Assembly: GCA_964017065.1 (NCBI GenBank)
Contig: OZ024784.1
Location: 14,675,152 to 14,739,151, forward strand
Reading direction: 5' to 3'
DNA length: 64,000 nucleotides
Source of the DNA: Haliclona indistincta
Taxonomy: Eukaryota; Porifera; Demospongiae; Haplosclerida; Chalinidae
Each line of letters begins with the position of its first letter. Position 1 is the first letter of the stretch. Made by a program: the position numbers and the translations under genes. Under the pieces are notes generated by a model that ran no database searches, had not been told where the DNA came from, and worked only from the letters and a program-made list of their open reading frames with translations. Shown here one piece after another: positions 11,003 through 22,097 of this stretch.

Positions 11003-12628
11003 CTTGTCATCTCCACTTCTCCAGTAACAACACTGGTAGCTGTGCTAAGTTAGGAAGATCATGATGCAGTAATAGTTAAGTGTTTGCTAAGGAATTCACA
11101 GGAGTTTGTGTGCTAAGGAATTCACAGGAGTTTGTGTGCTATATAATGCAAAGTTATCATTGTTAATTTGGTGGTTTCTCATTTAAAGATAGGCCAAGCC
11201 CTAACAATCATTGTCTGTCTGTTAGCTTCCTGGCATTATTATGAATTCTTTTGTGTTGGTTAATGATATTATGTGCAACTGGCAAAATAGCAAGGGGTTA
11301 TAGCAAGGAATAACTCAATAATAATTATACTGAGTCATGGTACTACATAATACCTTACAGGAGTGGTAAGTGTGTAACTGGTCCACTAATGTATTAGATA
11401 GTTAAAATGCAGTAGAAATGTATAGAGATATGTGCGATAACTCATTTTCACACATGAGTAGCCCCAATTTTAAATCGCTGTCATCCCTACATATAATTTT
11501 GACATGCCTGCTAGCTCAGCCTAGCTGTACAACTTTTAATAATGTTGCATGTACAATATAAAACAGATTTTAGCAAAATAAATTAAAGAGTTAGGAATGA
11601 AAGTCAAGAGCAAGGGGACCTGGATGCCGTCTCCTCAGCAGAAGAGTAGCATTTCCCCGCCAGAGAGTCACCGCAAGTTTTTGAAAAATTTGTCGAATGA
11701 TAATGTGTGGAGAAACACCAAGTCTCTGACCCAGCATGCGACCAACTCTTTGAATAATAAAAATTGCTTCATCGCTCCAGCCACCCAAGGACTCAGCTAC
11801 CATAGGGAAAACCTTGTCTTCGACACTCTCCCAAATGAACAGCAAGTTTACGGTTCTCCCCAACCCGAAAAGCATAACCAGGACAAGTTCAACCAGTCGC
11901 TCGCATGAGGAAGGGCAGTAGAGATAGCTAAGACAGAAAAGCGAGTGTCTGGCATTGCCTAGTGGCAATGATAATAATAATTTATTAACATTGATATCAT
12001 GTCCGTTTTTGCATGTACATACAATTATCATGTCATAAGAAACAGTATAAAATACTGTGAGTACAATTTGATCCACAATTATCTAATCTCATCCAGTTGC
12101 TTTATTTTTGCTGAAGCAGCTGTTAGTGGGGAACCAGAAGTTTATAGGATATTTAGAAATAAATAGGTGCATTAAGTTATCACTGATCATTTTGTGAGAA
12201 GCAGATATTATGTCTTACGAAAATGATTAATAGCAGCTAGAGAGGTCTATAATGAGTGTGCACGAGGAAAATAGTCTGCTATTATAATTTATGGCTGTCA
12301 GCATGCACTGCGGGTGGAAGAGCTAGCTACCTAAAACAAGAAATGAAGTAGATTACAGGTCAAGCATGAATGAGAATATTATTATGAATCAGTGTTATAT
12401 GACCTGAAAGCTGCCAGAAATTTGTGCATGTAGGAGAAGACCAGCATGTGCTACCAATGTTGACATTGCTAACATGTAATGGTAACATAATTATTGGTGA
12501 GAACCTGATCAACAACAGGTGATGAAATTTTGTGAATTCTGTCTTGCTCACACTGTTGTATAATATTGTGTGATATAGATTTTCTCACAAAAGTAAAGAT
12601 GAATAATTAATCATTGACAAAAGCATTA
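11003..12628. other. Intergenic between the two duplicated segments, no gene recognised
   Basis: A 26-bp sequence (GCTAAGGAATTCACAGGAG...) is directly repeated at about 11087-11140. 11415-11500 is a copy of a dispersed repeat also found near 50000. Open frames overlap on both strands at 11591-12076 but show no recognised protein motif and no splice partners, so I do not call a gene. 12400-12600 is the duplicated 3' flank of the following gene. Confidence 0.5.
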
Positions 12629-14670
12629 TTACTGTAACTGTGAGCATACAGATGTATCATCATAAAATTCTGTATCCAAAGCATTATACGATGAACAATT
12701 CGATGAACAGAATGATAAATATTGATGTGAGAATTTATCGCTATACTCAAGGTATCCATAATCATCATCTTCAATTCCAGCTTTAATATCAAACGGCTTA
12801 AATGGTGGTAGAGTCGTTTTTTCCAATAGTTCAGACTGCAACGTCACACTAGTACTACTTTGATTACATTCTTCCTTTGATTCAATGTTCTTTCTGGTAT
12901 CATTTTCTGATACGCTCATCAGTGGAGTAATATCTATATTTGGCTGTTCGTCTTTTTGAAGTGGCTGTATGATTGTGACTAAGGAAGTACATGAACCAGT
13001 CATTCCTTTGTGAATTGTGTCAAAGCCCTTTATAAAGATTTCCTCCTAATAAGTAAGTCATAACAATTGGTGTTATTTGTTGGATGTGTGCTCATGAAAT
13101 GTGACATACCTCAGAAATTGTAGTCATTTCATATATTTCTTTTGACTCAGAAAATCTATTTGAAATACAAAAATGCATGCAACACAATAAATTATGCATC
13201 TGGTTTATACCTGACAGATTTCTTTATTTTCAAAGTCAGTGTCACAGAAAGCAAGCTTACGCAGACAACAATCAGGACAGTTATGATTCCCAAAGTGATC
13301 AAGACAATGGAAAGTGTGTCTGAATGTGTAAAAAAATTATGTTAGGATGCTACCAGTAGTACAGTCTGTTTCACACATACAAAATAAACAGACTGCTTCA
13401 TATCTACATACCATCTAGTGCAATTAAGGCGGTGTTTACACGACAACGATCAGTCCAAAAACGGGGAAATGTATGCATATTCAGATGCAGCGTTTTGGCT
13501 GTTTACACGACACCGTTTTGTATGGAATGTGGGTGTTGCGTTTTTAGGCGAGCACGCTGTTATTCGCTTGTATCCACGAACCAAAGCAAAAGAAGAAACT
13601 CTTTGTTGATAGATGCTGTTTGAAGACTCTACCCAGCATTCTTTGCAAGTATAAAGGCTGAGGTACGCTCATACAAAACGTTACACGAGCGTTTTCATGT
13701 CTCCGTTTTCGAAGTCTCCACTTTGGTCTCTGTTTTCATAAGTCTCCGTTTTACCTATGCGTTTTCATCGTTTTGGTGTAAACGCACACAAAAGTCTTCG
13801 TTTTCACCTAATAGCGTTGTCGTGTAAACGCCGCCTCACATTGTTACCTGTTGTGATAGAAGGAATTGGTGTGTTAGAGGGCCCTATTGGAGATGCAGAT
13901 TCTTCTGAACTTTTTGTTGTGCTTGTTTGTGTATTATTGAAGAAAGTCGAAAGTACATGTAGCACCATTTGAGACTTTGAAGAAGTGGTCAAATTAACAG
14001 TTTGTGTCTGGATATTGAAGTTTGCAGTGGATGATGGTATGATAGACGTTGCAGGAAAGCCTATACAATAAAAATTGTTGAACTATTAGTTTTACATGCA
14101 CATGTACTGACCAGTGTAATTGCAGTATTGAGGGCGAATTTGTCTGTTATCCACTAAAGAATAATCATTATAGCAAATTCTGAACACACAATATCCAGTA
14201 TTGTTGAGTGGTAAATCTAGTAGTTTCACTGAAGATTCGGTAGTATCTCTAGCATCGTAACAACGTGTCTGCATAGGTCAGGGAATAAATAACATCATTA
14301 TTAATTTTTATGCAGACATCAGCTTACCAGTTGTTCACATTCGACCTTCACACTAATGTCATAAACATTTATAGTCTTTCCTGGTACTCTGTGCCACCTC
14401 ACTGATCCGGACGTGCAATCCACATTCATATCAAGCTGATCAACATCATCTTCTACTGCAAGTAAGCACCAACATTAGTATGTAGCCGAGACCAGTGTTT
14501 ATTGCTACTGTAGTGCAGGCGAGTTAAAAAAACTTACATAGTTTGTCGGAACAGTCATAGCCATACACGGAGTTGCACTCCGTGCGCAGCTCCCCACAGC
14601 GGATCACCATTGCAGCTGATGCCAGAATGAGTATACAAATCAAAGCTGCGGACAAACGAACTGGAACCAT
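12629..14670 (-). CDS. Type I membrane protein of unknown function, 400 aa (paralog 2)
   Basis: Seven exons with the same phases as paralog 1: 14538-14670, 14328-14455, 14112-14268, 13848-14060, 13211-13319, 13110-13155 and 12629-13045 (1203 nt, 400 aa). Signal peptide MVPVRLSAALICILIL, Cys-bearing ectodomain, stalk, transmembrane exon 13211-13319 and a long tail. The tail is almost identical to paralog 1 (for example FIKGFDTIHKGMTG), whereas the extracellular exons differ more. Tail motifs include YEMT, GYLEY, HQYLSF, SYNAL and a divergent final one (EFYDDTSV, where paralog 1 has ETYDDI). Intron 4 carries a 408-bp MITE only 10 bp from the splice donor. The reading frame is intact, so it is probably functional. 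Confidence 0.85.
13428..13835. mobile_element. PIF/Harbinger-like MITE in intron 4 of paralog 2
   Basis: The 408-bp element begins GGCGGTGTTTACACGACAAC and ends in the complement of GGCGGCGTTTACACGACAAC (21 bp, one mismatch). It is flanked by TAA (13425-13427) and TCA (13836-13838, a mutated TAA). The sister intron at 7780-7797 reads CAATTAACATTG without the element, giving the pre-insertion site. The interior holds imperfect copies of CTCCGTTTTC-like motifs. It has no transposase. Confidence 0.88.
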
Positions 14671-15349
14671 CATAGCACAGATCTGGAAGCAGACTACCTC
14701 AGCCTCGTACCCAGGGGCTAATAGTGAGCGCGAGGCCACATATCATACTTGCAACTGCGTGCGAACACGTGCGTCTACGACGACTATGAAAAATTAAAGG
14801 ATGCGGTAGGGTGCGGTATTGTTTGTTAACAGATTTTGTACAACCGGACTACTTTTAGAAATTCTTCATCAGCATGATCACCTCCACTGAAGCCGTGACA
14901 TTATTTTATTTATTGCTTTGATCCTTGCTATGTGTTCTGGTGTACAGAGACGTGACCAAGTGAGACACACTTTACCACTCTTTGTTGTATAAGGCTTCTT
15001 GGGGTAACAAGATACTGTTAGTTTACCATAACACAATATGGTTTAGTATGTCACCCTGATGGTGTGCAGAGCTAGCCTTAGTAGCATTATCATGCCGGAT
15101 AGTGGGTAATTTGAACGTGAGAAAGTAACTATGCAATTTGATGACTAGAAACAATATTTTTTGCTGTGCGTATTTTCTTTCACTGCTATTACTATGAGGT
15201 GCTAGGCCCAGGATTATATTTACCAAAACATGGGAGTTTTGGATATTCGTAGCATAGAGGAGAAACAAGCATGCATTATGTACAAAGCGCCCACCAAGTG
15301 CAATTGAATCATGGAATGAATGCATGCATCATGGAATGAATGCATGCAG
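14671..15349. other. Duplicated upstream flank of paralog 2
   Basis: 14812-15010 matches 9070-9260 (shared TGTACAGAGACGTGACCAAG and TGAGACACA). The rest holds a short direct repeat (ATGGAATGAATGCATGCA, twice, near 15311-15347). No coding exon was recognised. Confidence 0.55.
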
Positions 15350-16092
15350 ACACACCCAGTTGAATGGTGGTTAGCACTGATTGGCTTCTAATTGCATTTC
15401 AAAAGCACTGCTTTGTGATTGCTGTATAGAAATTGTGGTTTGTGGAAAGGTAGATAGTTGTGTTTGTGGATAAAGTGTCATTCCACCGACCGATTCCACC
15501 GATTTGTCATTCCACAGATCTCGGTGGAATCTTCACATAATAATTATTATTAGTTTCTAGTATCCATTTCGGCACTTTTCCTGTTTTGTGAAGAGAAGTA
15601 GTACCATCTCTGTCAGGTTTTTGAAATAATTATTTATATTAAATTTTACTTCCTGTTTCCCGCCTTTACATGTTACTGTAGGCACGAAATTTTCAAGGGG
15701 ATTTTATTTTCGAGGTTGAAACGCTGGCCTCGAAAATGAATAAGTAAATTTGAAAAGGTACCGAACAGACACGTGTTGGTTAACTACAGTAGGGCGAGTA
15801 GGCACGTCCATCCAGTCACACTGCAGTTCTTCAGCGCTATACAACTCTGTAGCTCGAGCTGCCAATTCTTTCGTGGACCGCCTATGACGTATCAGCACAG
15901 ATCCCGTTCATCAGCACTACCATCCGATCGTTACTGTAGCAAATGAAGCACCTATGCCTCGGTGGAATGACACTTTATCCACAAACACAACTGTCCACCA
16001 TTCCACAAACACAGCAACTGCAGGATTTCTATACAGCAATCACAATGCAGTGCTTTTGTAATGCAATTAGAAGCTAACCACCTGGGCGTGTC
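15350..16092. repeat. Pair of inverted about 130-190-bp repeats
   Basis: The left arm (about 15350-15490) and right arm (about 15959-16092) are inverted copies. They share TTCTAATTGCATT, GTGATTGCTGTATAGAAAT and TTGTGTTTGTGGATAAAGTG, ending in CATTCCACCGA. Between them lies sequence homologous to the upstream flank of paralog 1 (15545-15669) plus new sequence. The arms may therefore be two insertions of the same element rather than the termini of one. Confidence 0.65.
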
Positions 16093-17626
16093 TACAGTGT
16101 TAGCACAGCAATCGCATACATACCACAAGCGAGATAGCTTCCATAGTTTGCTTACACGATTTCTCTGGACCTGCGCTGCTATCCTGTAGTAAAGTTATAA
16201 CCTATCAACTTCTAAGCAGTCAACTGTGGACAGCTTTGCCTTTGGATAGCGATGTGCACTAAAAAGTTTAAACTGTCTGAATCAATTACTAGTTGTTTTA
16301 GGTGTCTTCTGCTAACCTTTAGCAGCACAAAAACCTAAATTTCGTTAGAATCGGTGCTAAAATGGCTGAGTTACAACGGGTTTTGTGGTGGTCAATTACT
16401 GTGTGATTTTTTTCTTCACTAATTTACATTACAAAGCCGGCTTCCTGGTTACAGCGGCGCTGTTGCGCACTTCGTAGCATAGGTGCAAAACAGTAATCTT
16501 GAGTATGACATGACAGCCTGGGCTACGCTGACCTGTTCAGCATACTTATTCGCTTCCAGGACTCAAATCATTTGTCGGTCTGCAGCTGGGACTGACAATC
16601 CTTGAGTTTGGCAAGGTCAAGCTCATTCTGCGTAAAACTCTCAAACGGACGCTCGACCAGCTATTTGCCTGTTACAGTACATGGCAAACAGGACAGTTAG
16701 CATGACACTCCAGCTGTGCGCAACTTTGGTGCATGTTTGCACTTACCTAAACTGTCACTAATATCTTTGTAAGTGCTGGTCAGAGGTATTCTCCAAGTTT
16801 AACTAACATTGCAAACTGTTTGACTATGAAACAATTTTTGATTACCAAATTGCTGGGTATTTTGATCTAGCACTGATTGATCATAGCAAAACAGCATTGT
16901 TTACAAGAATTGTCCGCTTAAATTTCATAATTAGTTGGAATCAGCGTATCTGAAAACCTTTGGGTGGTTTTTAGCCACTGAAACGCCACTCAGACGTCGC
17001 GCAAGACAATTTCCACTTTTTGAATTGAAAAAGGTGGAGACATTTTAGGCCGCATGACCATGCCCACTACTTTGGAGAAGTCCGATCGCCAGCAACGGTA
17101 AACAAAGTAAGCAAATCACGCCATAAATCGAGAACGAAGCTTCATATACATGTTGTACAAGATTCAAATGTTGAAAAGTGAGATAATATCGAGTTCTACT
17201 TGCATTGCTAGTTTCAGGGCTCATCATTCAGCGTGCATCGCAAAACTGAAGTAACAGACAGAATGACTGACTGACTGACTGACTGACTGACTGACTGACT
17301 GACTGACTGACTGACTGACTGACTGACAACGAACTACTGTATGCTTCATGGCTCCACCCACCGAGGAATAATGACGGCGTTTTTGTCGCAGGATTCAAGC
17401 ACATTAGCTTCACTGATGTCTCTATAAGCATGACAACAACGATTGCAACTAGTTCCTAGTAGAGAGTGTTCGGATACTGCGGGATGGACTGCTACTGCCA
17501 TTTTCGTGTGCGCTTAACAAATTTTTGAGGGGTGACCACCCGCGAAAACTAAATCTTTTGTAATTTCTCACTCGAAAATTTCTGTGTCAATGGTACTTAA
17601 ATGTACATTTGTCCTTTAGCATTAAT
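15670..17626. mobile_element. Probable 1.96-kb insertion within the duplicated flank
   Basis: Paralog 1's flank reads CCGCCTTTAC directly into TGAAGGATACAG (about 9608-9630). In the second copy the same junction is split, with CCGCCTTTAC ending at 15669 and TGAAGGATACAG resuming at 17627. The inserted ends have loosely inverted motifs (GGCACGAAATTTTC near the left; GACACAGAAATTTTC in complement near the right). It contains the right arm of the 15.4/16.0-kb inverted pair and a TGAC microsatellite. No transposase frame was recognised. Confidence 0.55.
17262..17328. repeat. (TGAC)n microsatellite
   Basis: About sixteen uninterrupted TGAC units. It creates an artificial serine/valine-rich open frame on the minus strand. 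Confidence 0.97.
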
Positions 17627-18411
17627 TGAAGGATACAGTTGCACGTATGCAGAGTTGCCCAATGATGTCACGACCAACCAATAGTTATAATGTATAATTA
17701 TCAGCTTAATTCTATCAGGTATGCAACACCCACATCAAAGAAGTAAATTATACTATAGTGGACCAATGATATCAGTTACGTGGCGCTTACCACTCCTGTA
17801 AGCTAAGTGCCACTCCTGTAAGGTATAATATGCAAAATGTATAATTTATGCATAACAAAAATATTGTAGTTACTGGCCAGATCTACCAATAACAGGAAAA
17901 TACAAGAGTACTTATCCATGCTAGTATGCGAGCCTAATAAATTTAAACGTACGTTTAGACCTGACAGTTGCTGTAATAAAAATGGAAGAACAATGGACGG
18001 TAGCATCCTTTATCTGTTCTCATTTTCATACACAATGTATGTGCTAGCACCAGCCGACTAGAATATGAGATCTGTGCACGGCTGAAACAAAAGGTACAGC
18101 ATGACCGTTGGTTACCATTGTCAAAGTCGTGTTTCCAGATCGGGATTGTGAATTATCATCGACTCTCTGTTTCATAGGATTGTCTTATTTGCTGAATGTG
18201 TAATAGTCGTCATGCTGACGTTCATCACGGACGCTGATTTGCATGATACACTTGAGGTCATTGTAGGTTAGTGGTTAGGTAGTTCATCCGTAATCAGTGC
18301 AATGTTCCTGCCATAAAGGAAGTGGCTACACTCCATCATTCAGCAACACTTTGTATAATAAACATCGTTGTTCAAACATTTTAACAGTACTGCTTTGGAC
18401 ACTATAGTACG
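17627..18411. other. Duplicated flank and upstream region of the fibronectin-III receptor
   Basis: 17627-17830 matches 9617-9800 and ends the segmental duplication. 17830-18411 is the presumed promoter of the plus-strand receptor. I see no clear core-promoter motif. Confidence 0.5.
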
Positions 18412-21400
18412 ATGATTCAACTGTCAATGAGGCTTCTCTTGATAGCTGTAGTTACACAGATAGTGAATAGCCAGCTGGAACATGTGACAGTAAGTATAAT
18501 TCACTATAATCACCTGTTTATTATTTACTCAATGTATCTGTATCTCAATGTAACAATGTATCTCAAATGTATGTGAAGATCAATATTTATCATTTACTAT
18601 CTGCTCATTCGCTTATATGAATGATGTATACTAGCTTTGAGTTGTCATGAGTAACAGTATAACTGTATGTATAGGTACAGAACTTGAGAGCAAGTGTATT
18701 CTATCCTATAAATCGCAACACCAGTGTTATTTCAGCACAAATCACGTGGACAAAACCTTCTGATGCTATTATAGAAGGTTATTTGATTAGAGTTTTATGT
18801 GAAGGTGTCAATGGCTCCTCAATGATAAAGGTAAATCAAATTGTCACATTTGCACAGTTGGTTTTGCAGCTGTACAATGCACTGTATTCTTAGCAACTCC
18901 TCCCAGAGATTGAATTTTATTAATGACAATATCCTCATTATTATGCAAATAGGGATCTCCTTTTATGGTGAACTCAGCATCAACTACATGTTTCAATCTA
19001 AACATTTGGACTGACAGTGGACTGCAGTTTCCTTTACTCGTAGGAAGTCCTAACTGCACTGTCAATGTGAGTTCAGTGATTGACGTCAACTGCATGCATG
19101 CTTGCTGTTACGTACAGGTTCGTGTGAAGAATTCGAATGTGTGGTCTGTTCCTGTGAGCTTCTCAACAAATGGTATATAAGCTCTACCACCACTTGTACT
19201 TACATGTATGTCTGACTTTCTTCCAGGATCTAGCGCTTTACTTGAAGTCATTGCTGTCACCAACTCAGATGGTATAATTTCAGTAACAAAGAATCTATTA
19301 CTTTTTAACAATAATGATTGTTAGGAGACAGAACAACTACGGTTCATTTACTACAAAACTCAGGAATGACGTCAATAGAGCTACCATTGCAGAATACAGC
19401 AGTTGCTATCGACGCAATGTCTCGAAATGTTTTTATTGCAGGTAACTGCCGCAGAAGACAAGCAGTGATTCTTGAGCTTTCCATTGACAAACTAAACTCA
19501 AGTGAGACAGTGAGTCAAGAAAAGATGACAATGGGAAAATATTATAGGTGGTTTGCGTATTTTAGATGATAGATTGCGATTCTTCTTTTTCTGATCAGTT
19601 CGAGCCACTGGGAATGGTTTATGACTGGCTGTCAGAGACACTGTATATTGTAGGACAAGTAAATGATGATGAATATGCAATCTATAGAAAACCAATGAGA
19701 GAGGAACCAGAAGAGACCATATCATTTAGAACAAACATTGAGAAAATTCAGCTAACTATCAATCCTTTGATTGGGTACAAGTTACTCTGTGCCTTGTAGC
19801 ATACGTAATTATTTTTCTTTTCTTTTTATAGACTGTTACACTCAGTCATAAATAGAAACGATGTTGTTAACCGTCTTCAAATCAGTAGACTGGGATCAAT
19901 GCCAGACAGGATAGACATTCGAGGAGATGCTGATATTGTTGGCATAGCTGACGATGTTCCCAATGGATGTGTGGTTTTAATAAGGAATAGAGCTAGGGCT
20001 CGGTATATCATTTTACAAGGAGTTGAAAGAGAATGCCCTGGTCGTGCTTGGAGTAATATTTTTAGAAGAGAGATAAGAAATGATGGTAAGAGAGAAAATT
20101 CAACAAATCATTTGATATTACACGTATCTAGTTCACGGAATTGCTCTTGATGAATCGAGGATATATATTGCTGAATCAAATAGAGTGTACTACCAAAGCA
20201 GCCAACAATTAGGCAATGGAAATTTGGGAGTTCTTAACAAGGACGTACAGATGTTGCTGAGCACAAGTCCAGGAATGCAACCATTGCCAAATGGTATGAA
20301 CTTACTTCCATCTATCCGTTAAAGATGAATTTTTTTTTGCAGATCCCCAATGCTTGACATTTGATGTCGACAGAAGTGACCTGATGATAAACTTATTCAA
20401 CCGCACTACAAACAGTCTGACACTCAACTGGAGCACATCAATAACACACAATTGTATGAGAGTATCTCTACCACCACTAGTCTATCAGATACATGTATTG
20501 AGCCCAACAGGACCAGTCAATGGATATCCATTGGTAGGTCAATGAGAAAAGCTTGCTGTTTACTGTATAGTGACAATTTTTGCGAAAGAAAAAAAATTTC
20601 TTGCGAATGTACAAATTCGTGAATAGTATTTTTAGACAAGACATAATTATTACCGTATTTCTTCTAAAGATTCTGCACCCCTTATTTTTCGGCACATTGT
20701 CGCTGAAATGCGTACTAAACCTCTAAATTTCGGCAAGCGTTTTGGTTCTTCATCACAATAAGCCAACAGCCCGACGTGAAAAGTCTGTACTTCATGGAAA
20801 AGAGTTGTAGATGCGTTCTCGTTCAAATACATGCTCGTCACCACACCTCAATTTATTCGGCACTTCTGGAACTTCTGCCACAATTACCTCCAAATATTGG
20901 GCAAGCAAATCTGAAATGATTTATTTTGCGCCGAATTTTTAGAAGAAATACGGTATGCAGATACAATTTTTGTGAATGTAGTTGCTAATTCTTCTTCCGC
21001 AAAAGTTTCCCAATATAATTATGATTACATACAAGAGATCATAGAGATGTATTGTAGCTATAATAATTATTATTATCTGCCTAACCATTCGAGTAAATTT
21101 AAAAGTTTCATGTGCTGTTTAAAAGCACAAAATTTAGGTTAATTATTTAGCAAAAATTTCTGTTGTTTTCTAACACAAACAGGAGACTTCGAAGACATCA
21201 CATAATGTTACTGGTCTGATAGGTGACACACTCTATAATGTGTCAGTGGAGTGTTACACAAGGCATGCTCCTCAGAACAGATTAACAAGAAGAATTTCAC
21301 TAGGAACAGCATCTCTACCATCCATTATTCCACTATCATCTCCAACTTCTCCTCCTCGACAATCTTCTGGTGAGTACAGGTCAATAAAACATAGAATTTT

Positions 21401-21934
21401 ATTTCAATTGTTGCAGGTGCAACAGTTATCGGAGCTGCTGTGGGTGGAGTTATGGGAGGGGTCACTCTTTCAGCCATAGTGGTTGTAGTTATTGTTTTAG
21501 CAGCTGTTTGCTATTATCAAAGGTAAAGTAAATACGTACAAACCACATAAAATACTGCTCTTTTCAGGAAAAAGCATATTGCAAAGTTCAAAGACAAGAA
21601 CAGTACTAGTGTCAACACATACAACCATCCACCTGAAAATTCTGGCGACTATGCACTGAGAGACCTACCCCGAGTACCTGCACTTTATGAAGAACCAGTT
21701 CAAAGTGGGAGTCTTCCCAACCATGCGGTACCACAGGAGTATGAAACTGCATTATCAAATGTGCATGTGTATTCAACAATAGAAACTGCTTCACAAGAGA
21801 CACAGGACTACCTGAACGTAAGCACCTATACATCACTCAACCCGCTGACAGTCAATCAGGAGAAGAACACCTATTCTTCCTTACACCACCAACAAGTAGC
21901 GCCAGCAAAACGCGAAGAGAAGAGTACCCAGTAA
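18412..21934 (+). CDS. Type I receptor with fibronectin-III halves, propeller-like repeats and an ITAM-like tail, 719 aa
   Basis: Twelve exons: 18412-18489, 18675-18830, 18953-19172, 19227-19271, 19325-19509, 19566-19774, 19832-20085, 20132-20293, 20343-20533, 21183-21369, 21417-21522 and 21568-21934 (2160 nt). Signal peptide MIQLSMRLLLIAVV. A fibronectin-III-like domain (ITWTKPSDAIIEGYLIRV) spans exons 2-3. A middle region has segments resembling LDL-receptor class B/propeller strands (AIDAMSRNVFIAG, YDWLSETLYIVG, GIALDESRIYIAE). A second FN3-like domain (LTLNWSTS) precedes a Pro/Ser stalk. The TM helix is GAAVGGVMGGVTLSAIVVVV. The tail of about 120 residues has at least nine tyrosines, including STYTSL and NTYSSL with 11 residues between the two YxxL motifs. 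The exon 5 donor is inferred (ACA|GTGAGT) because it restores frame. The extracellular ligand is unknown. Confidence 0.85.
20651..20955. mobile_element. Mariner-type MITE in an intron of the FN3 receptor
   Basis: TACCGTATTTCTTCTAAA at 20651-20668 is the exact complement of 20938-20955. Read as TA|CCGTATTT...AAATACGG|TA it has a TA target duplication, as in Tc1/mariner elements. It accounts for much of this 649-bp intron, which is long for this locus. A related CCGTATTT terminus occurs at about 54034. Confidence 0.75.
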
Positions 21935-22097
21935 GACCCATTCTTTCAACTTTGAAATAGAACTAACGGCTATAAATAGCACTAACGTCTATGTGATTTT
22001 GAACATGTAAATTGTTATTTATGTTACATAATTTTAAACATTTACAAAACAGCTATAACGAATGTATAATGAGCATTATCAAGGCTCGGTATGTCCA

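Noticed and set aside
11591..12076. Overlapping open frames of 161 aa (minus) and 103 aa (plus)
   Set aside because: The longest unspliced frames in the 9-12.6 kb gap, but no recognised motif, no splice partners, and open frames on both strands suggest a decayed repeat rather than a gene.
17228..17431. Frame encoding a Ser-Val-Ser-Gln repeat
   Set aside because: Translation of the (TGAC)n microsatellite.
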